Part shown: positions 1 through 4,852 of the stretch, in pieces
Layout of the letters: every line of letters starts with the position of its first letter
Numbering within the stretch: position 1 is the stretch's first letter
DNA from: Candidatus Parcubacteria bacterium
GTDB lineage: Bacteria > Patescibacteriota > Minisyncoccia > Phycocordibacterales > UBA1006
Reading direction: 5' to 3'
Length of the DNA stretch: 5,877 nt
NCBI GenBank assembly: GCA_027028225.1
Contig: JALVJP010000023.1
Coordinates: 1 to 5,877 of the forward strand
Position numbers and translations under genes: made by a program
The notes under the pieces: generated by a model
The model's input: only the letters and a program-made list of their open reading frames with translations
What the model was told of the DNA's origin: nothing
Database searches by the model: none

Positions 1-3
1 CCT

Positions 4-37
4 TAAGGCGGGCAAGTGCTAGCACTTGCCCGCCTTA
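4..37. repeat. Perfect 34-base palindrome, GC-rich core
   Basis: Bases 4-20 are the exact reverse complement of bases 21-37; the core arm reads GGCGGGCAAGTGCT. It has no spacer, so as RNA it would form a stem with a small strained loop and as DNA it could extrude as a cruciform. It lies directly before a terminator hairpin. It could be part of a double terminator for a gene to the left of the window, an operator-like dyad, or the end of a repeat element. The symmetry is certain; the role is not. Confidence 0.75.
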
Positions 38-38
38 T

Positions 39-62
39 AAAAAGACGCATTGCGTCTTTTTT
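39..62. terminator. Bidirectional intrinsic terminator hairpin
   Basis: Stem GACGC (44-48) pairs with GCGTC (52-56) around a three-base loop. Five A bases precede it and six T bases follow, so it could work on either strand. The gene it would serve on the plus strand lies left of the window. The design (A-run, GACGC stem, T-run) closely matches the terminator at 214-235, suggesting a common terminator style in this genome. Confidence 0.75.
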
Positions 63-94
63 GAAAAGTGGAGCGGGTGAAATTATCGTTCCGC

Positions 95-199
95 TGTCAT
101 TCCGGGCTTGACCTATATCCGCCTAGGCGGGCGGAATCCAGTAAAAACCGCATTGTGGTTTTTGTCATTCTCTGGATTCCCGCTTTCACGGGAATGACA
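95..199. repeat. MITE/REP-like dispersed repeat with TGTCATTCC ends
   Basis: The element begins TGTCATTCC (95-103) and ends GGAATGACA (191-199), which are perfect inverted repeats. A second inner pair is GGAATCCAG (133-141) and CTGGATTCC (172-180). Three hairpins can be drawn: 99-137 with an inner CCGCCTAGGCGG palindrome, a terminator-like hairpin at 143-163, and ATTCCCG/CGGGAAT at 176-195. A further TGTCATTC at 163-170 looks like an extra half-end. From memory, repeats with TGTCATTCC and GGAATCCAG arms are scattered through many unrelated bacterial genomes, including CPR ones. There is no coding capacity, so any movement would need a transposase acting in trans. Confidence 0.75.
143..163. 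terminator. Terminator-like hairpin inside the repeat
   Basis: AAAAACC (143-149) pairs with GGTTTTT (157-163), with a G-T and a C-G pair closing a three-base ATT loop. The A-run and T-run make it symmetric, like the hairpin at 39-62. It sits between the two arms of the MITE-like repeat. It may be an independent terminator captured by the repeat or part of that repeat family. Confidence 0.5.
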
Positions 200-213
200 A
201 TAGGAAAATATAG

Positions 214-235
214 AAAAAAAAGACGCTTACGCGTC
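214..235 (-). terminator. Intrinsic terminator of the 77-residue gene, overlapping its stop codon
   Basis: Read on the minus strand, stem GACGC (235-231) pairs with GCGTC (226-222) around the four-base loop GTAA, followed by eight T bases (221-214). The loop contains the TAA stop codon of the upstream small gene, so translation ends inside the hairpin and there is no 3' untranslated spacer. Confidence 0.85.
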
Positions 236-460
236 ATTTTTTAAAGGGGTAACGGTGTATCTTTTTTTAAAAAGACTTATTTTCAGTTTATATACACCGG
301 GATCTAGTTTTTCAACCAGATCAAAAACTTCCTCTTTGTCTAGCCATTTTGGAAGTTTTGAGATTTCTCCGTGCTTTACTCCATTTTTTTCTTTTTTTAC
401 ACGAAGAAAAACCCCTCCTCTTTCACCCTTCATTAGAAGGGTAACGACTTTTTTATCCAT
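227..460 (-). CDS. Small protein of unknown function (77 aa)
   Basis: I do not recognise this family. The protein is 77 residues, lysine-rich and basic, with no membrane segment or cysteines. The predicted pattern is beta-rich at the N-terminus (VVTLLMKG, GGVFLRV), a short acidic helix (about 41-52, DKEEVFDLVEKL), and a C-terminal beta segment (YKLKISLFKKRYTVTPL), suggesting a compact soluble fold that might bind nucleic acid; this is inference only. Its reality is supported by a good promoter (TTGACA/TATCTT) about 30 bases upstream and by a terminator whose loop contains the stop codon. No Shine-Dalgarno motif is visible before the ATG. It is transcribed divergently from the PAP2 gene. Confidence 0.75.
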   Translation of the reverse strand: MDKKVVTLLMKGERGGVFLRVKKEKNGVKHGEISKLPKWLDKEEVFDLVEKLDPGVYKLKISLFKKRYTVTPLKNDA

Positions 461-489
461 AATTTTTTAGTTTTTAAGTTTCTTTCTTT

Positions 490-517
490 AAGATAGTAAA
501 TATAATAAATGTGTCAA
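490..517 (-). promoter_or_regulatory. Sigma-70-type promoter for the 77-residue gene
   Basis: On the minus strand a perfect -35 box TTGACA (517-512) is followed after 16 bases by TATCTT (495-490), which matches the -10 consensus at four of six positions. The expected start is near 483, giving a leader of about 23 bases. Confidence 0.65.
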
Positions 518-527
518 ATCACTTGTT

Positions 528-556
528 TTCATAATACAACTGATTTCTGTTATACT
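528..556 (+). promoter_or_regulatory. Extended -10 promoter of the PAP2 gene, predicted leaderless
   Basis: TTCATA (528-533) is followed after 17 bases by TATACT (551-556), with an upstream TG (548-549) in extended -10 position. Six bases separate the -10 box from the ATG at 563, so the expected transcription start is the A of the start codon. This promoter decides the start of the downstream gene. Confidence 0.7.
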
Positions 557-562
557 TGCGAT

Positions 563-1117
563 ATGATTCAATACCTTGTTCAACTACACGAAAAACTCTT
601 CTTCTCTCTTTTTCATATAGGACGGAATCCTCGTTTCCATACCACAATCATTTTTATCGCAGATACGATGGTATACCCTGTTCTCCTTCTTGCTGTCTTT
701 TCTTTTTTCTATTTCCTCTGGCGTGCGTATGAATCGTATAATTTCATTACGCGCATACAAAAAGCGATATACGAAGGATTTGCGATATTTTTCTCTATCA
801 CTGTTGCCTGGGGAGTTTCCTATATTATCAAAATAACAGTAAAGAGTGCACGCCCTTTCCTTCGTTATCCTAATATACAACCACTTTTTATTCATGGAGG
901 GTATGATTCTTTCCCCTCAGGACATGCAACCCTCTTTATGGCTCTCGCGACTATGATATTTCTCTATCATAGAAAAGTAGGGATACTCTTCATCCTATTT
1001 GCAATTCTCATATCGATTGGTCGTGTTATCGCAGGAGTCCATTTTCCTATCGATATTATTACTGGTTGGATTATTGGTGGAATTGTATCCTTTGTCGTGT
1101 ATCGTGGTATGAAGTAA
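563..1117 (+). CDS. PAP2-family membrane phosphatase (undecaprenyl-diphosphatase-like)
   Basis: This is a 184-residue integral membrane protein of the PAP2 superfamily, which removes phosphate from lipid phosphates or diphosphates. The three signature motifs are present: K90-x6-R97-P98; P118-S-G-H121; and R154-x5-H160-x3-D164, where a Gly replaces the usual Ser before the Arg. H121 and H160 are the expected catalytic pair. Hydrophobic helices surround them (about 27-53, 70-90, 122-136, 138-152 and 161-180). BcrC-type undecaprenyl pyrophosphatases and phosphatidic-acid phosphatases share this fold, so the substrate is uncertain; recycling of the cell-wall carrier lipid is the likeliest role. 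An in-frame ATG exists 54 bases upstream at 509, but the promoter lies between the two, so 563 is chosen. No ribosome-binding site is needed if the message is leaderless. Confidence 0.9.
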   Translation: MIQYLVQLHEKLFFSLFHIGRNPRFHTTIIFIADTMVYPVLLLAVFSFFYFLWRAYESYNFITRIQKAIYEGFAIFFSITVAWGVSYIIKITVKSARPFLRYPNIQPLFIHGGYDSFPSGHATLFMALATMIFLYHRKVGILFILFAILISIGRVIAGVHFPIDIITGWIIGGIVSFVVYRGMK

Positions 1118-1131
1118 TACTTCCTATGACA

Positions 1132-1161
1132 TTGTGTGTTGGCGTTGTGTTTTCGTATAAA
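1132..1161 (+). promoter_or_regulatory. Possible promoter of the PH-domain gene
   Basis: TTGTGT (1132-1137) and TATAAA (1156-1161) are separated by 18 bases, giving an expected start near 1168 and a leader of about 13 bases. A competing weaker pair, TTGTGT (1145-1150) and TATCGT (1168-1173), would start transcription almost at the ATG. Read-through from the PAP2 gene is also possible, since no terminator lies between the two genes. Confidence 0.4.
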
Positions 1162-1180
1162 TTCCTGTATCGTTATTCCT

Positions 1181-1615
1181 ATGGATAGTAAGAAGAAGAT
1201 TGTCATTCGACCAAGCCCTGTTGCATATGGAGACCATTATGTTCTCTCAGTTGTATTTATACTCTTCGGTGTTTTTGTTCTCCGTTCTGTTGCGGCTGTT
1301 GTAATGGGAATTATTTTTTTTCTTTTTGTTGATAAGTTACGTAGATCACATCGATATATTATTGATGATACGCACCTTCGTATAGAATATCGTTTTCTTT
1401 CAAGGAGTGAGGTAACAATTCCGTATCATCAGATACAGAATATTCGGATAGAGCAAAGTATTGTAGATCGCCCACTTCATATAGGAATGGTTTTTGTTGA
1501 TACCGCAGGCACGCATTCAGAAGAGATAGTATTAAATGAGGTTTATTACCCAGAGAAGGTGAAGGAACTCATTGAAAAAAAGATGAACAGCAACAAGAAA
1601 GAGAACCAAAAGTAA
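1181..1615 (+). CDS. Two-helix membrane protein with bacterial PH domain (bPH2/YdbS-like)
   Basis: The 144-residue protein starts with a short cytoplasmic segment, then a hydrophobic hairpin of two close helices (about 20-33 and 36-50), then a C-terminal beta-rich domain (about 57-130). The order, with HRYIIDDTHLRIEYRFLSRSEVTIPYHQIQNIRIEQS followed by later strands, fits the bacterial PH (DUF304, bPH_2) family. The turn into YHQIQNIRIEQS is its most recognisable part. The tail is Lys/Asn/Glu-rich and hydrophilic. Biochemical function is unknown for most members. The start at 1181 is preferred over the ATG at 1136 because the extra residues do not resemble the family and would lie over the likely promoter. 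It follows the PAP2 gene by 63 bases on the same strand, so both may be envelope functions. Confidence 0.8.
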   Translation: MDSKKKIVIRPSPVAYGDHYVLSVVFILFGVFVLRSVAAVVMGIIFFLFVDKLRRSHRYIIDDTHLRIEYRFLSRSEVTIPYHQIQNIRIEQSIVDRPLHIGMVFVDTAGTHSEEIVLNEVYYPEKVKELIEKKMNSNKKENQK

Positions 1616-1639
1616 ATTATTTTTTATTTTAAATTTCCC

Positions 1640-1667
1640 TTGCAGAATTATCATATTTTGATATGAT
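1640..1667 (+). promoter_or_regulatory. Extended -10 promoter of rpsT with overlapping inverted repeat
   Basis: TTGCAG (1640-1645), 16 bases, then TATGAT (1662-1667) preceded by TG (1659-1660) in extended -10 position. The expected start is near 1674, leaving a leader of about 23 bases with no Shine-Dalgarno motif. An inverted repeat ATCATAT-TTTG-ATATGAT (1650-1667) covers the spacer and -10 box; it may be an operator or a chance result of AT-richness. Confidence 0.65.
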
Positions 1668-1696
1668 GCGAGGCACATAATTGATAAAGAAACAAT

Positions 1697-1975
1697 ATGC
1701 CACTTATTAAAGCACAAAAGAAATCAGTTCGTCAGTCGGTTCGAAGAAGAATCTTTAACGATAGGCGAAGGAGAGCAATGAAGCGTGTAATTAAGAGTAT
1801 TAAGGATTTCATTCATAAACATGATTTCGCTTCTGCAAAAGAGCTTCTCCCACAAGCGTACAAAGCAATTGATAAGGCTGCAAAGCGAGGAGTTATCAAG
1901 AAGAACACTGCATCAAGGAAGAAATCTCAGATTTCACGACTAGTAAAAGAAGCAAGCCTCTCGGCAAAAGAGTAG
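1697..1975 (+). CDS. rpsT: 30S ribosomal protein S20
   Basis: The 92-residue, strongly basic, all-helical protein binds 16S rRNA and helps early 30S assembly. The N-terminus (MPLIKAQKKSVRQSVRRRIFNDRRRRAMKRVIK) matches the family pattern of a basic helix with repeated Arg/Lys before the hinge, and the C-terminal part contains the conserved KAIDKAAKRGVIKKNTASRKKSQISRLVK block. Length is normal for the family (about 85-95). The gene uses CGA four times, CGT twice and AGA/AGG six times for Arg. It has its own promoter and ends in two adjacent TAG codons, 34 bases before the tRNA gene, with which it is probably co-transcribed. Autoregulation of S20 is known in E. coli but cannot be judged here. 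Confidence 0.97.
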   Translation: MPLIKAQKKSVRQSVRRRIFNDRRRRAMKRVIKSIKDFIHKHDFASAKELLPQAYKAIDKAAKRGVIKKNTASRKKSQISRLVKEASLSAKE

Positions 1976-2009
1976 TAGGGAAGAGGGAGAGGTCTCCTTC
2001 TTTTCTCTT

Positions 2010-2081
2010 GCTCCCATAGTTTAATGGATAGAACGCAGGTTTGCGGTACCTGTAATCCAGGTTCGATTCCTGGTGGGAGCA
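2010..2081 (+). tRNA. tRNA-Arg, anticodon GCG
   Basis: A full cloverleaf folds: acceptor stem GCTCCCA (2010-2016) with TGGGAGC (2074-2080); D stem GTTT/GAAC with an eight-base loop containing GG; anticodon stem CAGGT/ACCTG with loop TTGCGGT; T stem CCAGG/CCTGG with loop TTCGATT. The anticodon at 2043-2045 is GCG, which reads CGC and CGU. The A after the D-loop GG (2028) fits the A20 arginine identity element, and the discriminator is A (2081). The CCA end is not encoded (the next bases are CAC), so it must be added by an enzyme. Most bacteria use ACG (modified to ICG) for this box, so GCG is unusual. Confidence 0.95.
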
Positions 2082-2084
2082 CAC

Positions 2085-2114
2085 AAAAACCTCTTCATCG
2101 CGGAGAGGTTTTTT
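2085..2114. terminator. Bidirectional terminator shared by the tRNA and the convergent GDPD gene
   Basis: CCTCTTC (2090-2096) pairs with GGAGAGG (2102-2108), including one G-T pair, around a five-base loop. Five A bases precede and six T bases follow, so it can stop plus-strand transcription after the tRNA and minus-strand transcription after the GDPD gene. The GDPD stop codon (TGA, 2097-2095) lies within the hairpin. Confidence 0.85.
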
Positions 2115-2372
2115 CTTTGAGAAAGGTAAAACGATTTGGGTAGTCGGTGATAATTCCGTTAACACCCCATCGGACTAGTTTTCTCGCTCGTTTTGGCTTG
2201 TTCTCTGTCCATACATTAATATGTCTTTCCCCTATCCGCTTATTAAGTTTTTGGATAAATTTTTTTGAGAGGAATCGATGAAATATACTGAATTCTTGTA
2301 TGTAGGGATATTTGTTGAAATAGAAGAGCGTCGCAGTCTGAAAGAGCGAAGGTGCTTGAATGAAAGTGATAG

Positions 2373-2380
2373 GAAATCCA
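2373..2380. repeat. Target-site duplication, left copy
   Basis: GAAATCCA abuts the left end of the insertion sequence and is identical to 3491-3498. In the minus-strand GDPD frame it encodes part of Gly-Phe-Pro. Eight bp is a usual duplication length for IS256-type elements. Confidence 0.95.
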
Positions 2381-2404
2381 GGCATAATACCCATTTCGGA
2401 GACC
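2381..2404. repeat. Left terminal inverted repeat of the insertion sequence
   Basis: The repeat begins GGCATAATACCC and is the exact reverse complement of 3467-3490. Pairing continues for four more bases inward after one mismatch. On the minus strand this end supplies an ATG in the frame of the downstream GDPD fragment. Confidence 0.95.
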
Positions 2405-2413
2405 TAAAAACCA

Positions 2414-2442
2414 AGAAACTCAAAGAATTTCTTTGAGTTTCT
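2414..2442 (-). terminator. Hairpin at the transposase 3' end
   Basis: Two 14-base arms (2414-2427 and 2429-2442) pair perfectly around a single central base; the arm reads AGAAACTCAAAGAA. On the minus strand it is followed by a short T-rich stretch (TTGGTTTTTA), as in an intrinsic terminator. It contains the final TGA of the transposase frame (2422-2420). Confidence 0.65.
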
Positions 2443-3400
2443 CTCTATCTGGAGCAATGGTAGAAGCTAAGAAAATAACAAAAAGTATCTTAATCTTCAA
2501 TCTCTTTGAAAGCCCTCTATGAACATTCACAATATCTCTCACATGAGAGAAGTGACCTTCAAGAGAGTTTGTGTTTTTCTGTATATTTATATCTTTTTCA
2601 TAAGTAAAAAGATCTTCTGCAAAGAAGAGGAGTGATTTTCATGCAGAACGTACTCTTTTATGTGTAAAGAAAGATTTATTGGTTTCATGATTGATTGTCT
2701 TTTCATTTAAAAAGTCTTGATACGTAGAAGTAAAGTTTCTCAATCTTTCAAAAAACACTCTCTTGTTTGTTGTATGTAATGTTTTTACTAAAGCAAGGAG
2801 AACTTGTCCTGCTTCAGTTTGAGGATTTCTTGTTGTTTGACGACGAACGATTCTTTCCATGTGTACATGACACATTTGGTAGGGAATCCCCAAAAACGCT
2901 TGTTTTATACCCTTAAATCCATCTCCTGTGACAGAAAGTATCTCGTAACCTAAGTTTTCCAAATATAGCTTTCCTTTTAAATAGCTAATCTTTGTTTCAT
3001 TTTCTTCAACTGAGAAGTAAAGATTTTCTTTGTCTTTTTGTGAACGAAAGACAATAACACAGAAAGAGTTCTTATTTTTCTTTGGACCAAACCAGAGTGC
3101 ATCGACAAGGAGATGAACTTTCCTTGGATGATGTTTCTTTTCTTTTAGCTGATAATTCTCTAGAGTCCTATGGAGTCTCTGTTTTGAATACCCATATCTT
3201 TCTTTAAGTTCTCTGTAACTTTGTTTGTGAAAGATATACTCTTCTAGAATCTTTTTGATTGTGTGTAGTTTCTTTCTCTTCTTACTTAAGAATTTTCTTT
3301 TACAATCCTTACAGTAGTATTGTTGTTTGTGTCTACTTTTCCCTTTTTTAGTTATTTTTGATGATCCACAGTGTGGACATTTTATATGTATTTTCGTCAT
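2420..3400 (-). pseudogene. Zinc-ribbon DDE transposase with one in-frame TGA
   Basis: The frame is 326 codons with a single TGA at codon 254 (2641-2639). The N-terminus is a zinc ribbon (C8-x2-C11 and C30-x2-C33) followed by a helix-turn-helix-like region (about 46-84). The catalytic core shows D100 (LLVDALWFG), D160 (TGDGFKGI) and the C177-x2-H180 pair typical of MULE/IS256 transposases. After the TGA the same frame continues with KSLLFFAEDLFTY, then NTNSLEGHFSHVRD, whose E281 is the likely third catalytic residue, and ends at TGA 2422-2420. The 253-residue truncated product would therefore lack the complete active site. Related proteins, as I recall them, have an aromatic residue at the TGA position (RSAYRSL-like), so a TGG or TAC/TAT original is likely. 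The interruption may be decay, a sequencing error or low-level read-through. Confidence 0.85.
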
Positions 3401-3424
3401 TAGTTAATTTTAAAATTAACTAAT
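3399..3424. promoter_or_regulatory. 26-base palindrome over the transposase start codon
   Basis: Bases 3399-3411 are the exact reverse complement of 3412-3424 (arm ATTAGTTAATTTT). The palindrome includes the -10 box and the first two bases of the transposase ATG. It could be an operator for the transposase. It could also be an RNA hairpin that hides the start codon in transcripts entering from the GDPD promoter, a protective device known in other insertion sequences. Confidence 0.6.
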
Positions 3425-3435
3425 TCCTAAAACAA
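3407..3435 (-). promoter_or_regulatory. Transposase promoter, predicted leaderless
   Basis: On the minus strand TTGTTT (3435-3430), 17 bases, then TAAAAT (3412-3407). Six bases separate the -10 box from the ATG at 3400, so transcription is expected to begin at the start codon, as for the PAP2 gene. Confidence 0.6.
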
Positions 3436-3466
3436 ACTTATTTTAAAGGCTAAAATGAGTGTTTTG

Positions 3467-3490
3467 GGTCTCCGAAATGGGTATTATGCC
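3467..3490. repeat. Right terminal inverted repeat of the insertion sequence
   Basis: Exact reverse complement of 2381-2404. The minus-strand GDPD fragment reads through it, adding foreign residues (RHNTHFGD) before the stop at 3450. Confidence 0.95.
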
Positions 3491-3498
3491 GAAATCCA
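3491..3498. repeat. Target-site duplication, right copy
   Basis: GAAATCCA, identical to 2373-2380, directly follows the right end of the element. Both copies are in the same GDPD reading frame. Confidence 0.95.
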
Positions 3499-4018
3499 AA
3501 TAGGTAGATTTGTTTTGCGAAGAGTTTGTGAAGAGGAATGCTTGGGTTGAGTTGATGGAATGTTTCAAGAATTTTTGTACTAAACGATTGAATGATAACC
3601 CTATCTTCTACTCCTTTTTCTTCTATGATACGAGCAATTTTATTCTCAATACCCGGATACTCACCATCTTTTACCTCAATAAGGAGCACCTTCTTTGGAC
3701 ACACGAGGTCAATCACCTCTTCGAGGGGGGAGATACGCTCTCCCTTGTATTCTGGAGAAAACCACGAACCCGCATCAAGTTGAGATAAGTAACTCCAATC
3801 GAGATCTCTAATTTTTCCTTTTCCGTTTGTTGTTCTGTCAACAGACGAATCATGCATTACAACAATTTTTCCATCTTTGCTTTGATGGACATCTATCTCA
3901 ATACGATCTGCATACCTCATCCCTTTGCGAATTGCAGAGATGGTGTTTTCTGGCGCGAGTCCCGCAGCTCCGCGGTGTGCTGTGATTGTTACTTTTCTCA
4001 TAATACTCGTCTATTTTA

Positions 4019-4840
4019 TCACGATTTTATTCCCACATTATTTCTCTCATTTTTTAAAAAACCCTCCTTCTCCATCTGTGAGAGAATTTTCTCTATCTCA
4101 CTTTTCTTTGGTGCGTTTCTCTCGCTCGTGACAAGAGAAACGAGCTTCTCTTTTTTCACCTGCTCTTTTTCAAGAAGGATTTTGAGGATACGAGATCTCC
4201 AATAGCGACGAGAGTAGAGGAAGGAACTCTGCTTTCTATAATGTGAAGATTTTCTATTGGGATTCTCCTCTAACTGTGTTTTAAGGAACGCACCATAATC
4301 CATAAGAGCATATCCCCATTCTCGGGGTGAATGAGCGTACCCAACTTTTTCCATTTTTTCGAGAATTTTCTCATCGCTCACATCATGTTTTTTCTCGAAG
4401 AAGTGAAAGAGAAATACCCTTCGTATATTTGTATCGATAAAAGGTGTCCATTGGTTAAATGTAAAATTGAGAATTGCTCCGGCAGTGTAATGCCCTATTC
4501 CCGGGAGTTTCAATAACTTTTCTTTTTCTCGTGGAAACTTTTTGCGTGCAAGGATTTGTGCAGTTTTGTGAAGTGCGAGTGCTCTCTTGTTGTATCCAAG
4601 TCCAGACCATAGTTTAAGAATATCATCTTGCGAAGCTTCTGAGAGTTTTTTCATTGAAGGGTAATGTTTCATCCATCTGTTGAAGTAGGGAATAACACGT
4701 TCTACTTGCGTTTGCTGGAGCATTAGCTCTGAGACGAGAATTCGATAGGGCGTTATTCGTTTTCTCCACGGGAGAGAGTGTCTTCCATTGGAATCGTAGT
4801 ATTCCATCACCTTTCTTTTGAATGCTTCCTCTTTTTTCAT
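4019..4840 (-). CDS. mutY: A/G-specific adenine DNA glycosylase without Fe-S cluster
   Basis: The 273-residue HhH-GPD glycosylase should remove adenine mispaired with 8-oxoguanine. LPWR (23-26), then SELMLQQTQV with catalytic E38, LWSGLGYNKRA (77-87), the helix-hairpin-helix LPGIGHYTAGAI (112-123) and D136 in PFIDTNIRRV all match MutY. After MDYGAFLK, where the family has the C-x6-C-x2-C-x5-C cluster, there is no cysteine at all; NPNRKSSHYRKQS replaces it. The usual NUDIX-like 8-oxoG recognition domain is also absent. Residues about 213-270 instead look like a winged-helix domain (RILKILLEKEQVKKEKLVSLV, then IEKILSQMEKEGFL). I recall similar cluster-free MutY proteins in other CPR genomes, so this is probably a lineage form, not decay. 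The stop is TGA followed directly by TAA. No convincing promoter lies just upstream. Confidence 0.9.
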   Translation of the reverse strand: MKKEEAFKRKVMEYYDSNGRHSLPWRKRITPYRILVSELMLQQTQVERVIPYFNRWMKHYPSMKKLSEASQDDILKLWSGLGYNKRALALHKTAQILARKKFPREKEKLLKLPGIGHYTAGAILNFTFNQWTPFIDTNIRRVFLFHFFEKKHDVSDEKILEKMEKVGYAHSPREWGYALMDYGAFLKTQLEENPNRKSSHYRKQSSFLYSRRYWRSRILKILLEKEQVKKEKLVSLVTSERNAPKKSEIEKILSQMEKEGFLKNERNNVGIKS

Positions 4841-4852
4841 ATTCGCGATATC

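Larger units (their letters stand above)
2381..3490 (-). mobile_element. Complete 1110-bp insertion sequence (MULE/IS256-like)
   Basis: The element is bounded by 24-bp perfect inverted repeats (2381-2404 and 3467-3490) and flanked by an exact 8-bp duplication. It carries one transposase frame on the minus strand, a palindrome at the transposase start and a hairpin at its end. It inserted in the same orientation as the GDPD gene. The zinc-ribbon plus MULE-like DDE transposase and 8-bp duplication fit the IS256/Mutator group, perhaps its IS1249-like branch, but I cannot name the exact family. Identical ends and duplications point to a fairly recent insertion. Confidence 0.93.
2095..4001 (-). 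pseudogene. Glycerophosphodiester phosphodiesterase gene split by an insertion sequence
   Basis: The intact enzyme would hydrolyse glycerophosphodiesters to glycerol-3-phosphate and an alcohol. The N-terminal piece (4001-3491, 170 native residues) carries H9-R10, E18-N19, E35-I-D37, H50-D51 and E109-V-K111, which match the catalytic and metal-binding positions of the GDPD TIM barrel. The C-terminal piece (2373-2095, 92 residues) contains HINVWTENKPKRARKLVRWG and GIITDYPNRF, the usual barrel end. Removing 2381-3490 and one 8-bp duplication joins them in frame as a 262-residue protein, a normal length. As it stands, the N-terminal frame runs 13 residues into the element and stops with TAG at 3450. 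There is no signal peptide, so the enzyme would be cytoplasmic. The gene starts 17 bases after mutY, suggesting co-transcription. Confidence 0.93.

Noticed and set aside
1..243. CRISPR array
   Set aside because: The repeats are inverted and irregular, without equal direct repeats and spacers.
509..562. Longer PAP2 start at 509
   Set aside because: The added residues are Cys-rich and unlike the family, and the likely -10 box lies inside this stretch.
1136..1180. Longer PH-domain protein start at 1136
   Set aside because: The extra 15 residues do not fit the family and overlap the likely promoter.
1986..1997. Terminator between rpsT and the tRNA
   Set aside because: The stem GGAG/CTCC is only four pairs and the following stretch is mixed C/T, so read-through into the tRNA is more likely.
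2095..2394. Independent 99-residue protein starting inside the insertion-sequence end
   Set aside because: Its first residues come from the inverted repeat; the remainder is the C-terminal part of the split GDPD.
2420..3400. UGA recoded as Gly or Trp (as in Gracilibacteria/Absconditabacteria or mycoplasmas)
   Set aside because: TGA ends the GDPD, two-helix membrane protein and mutY genes at sensible places, two of them inside terminator hairpins, and the GDPD frame would otherwise run into a tRNA. mutY ends TGA-TAA, which is uninformative. Only the transposase has an internal TGA.
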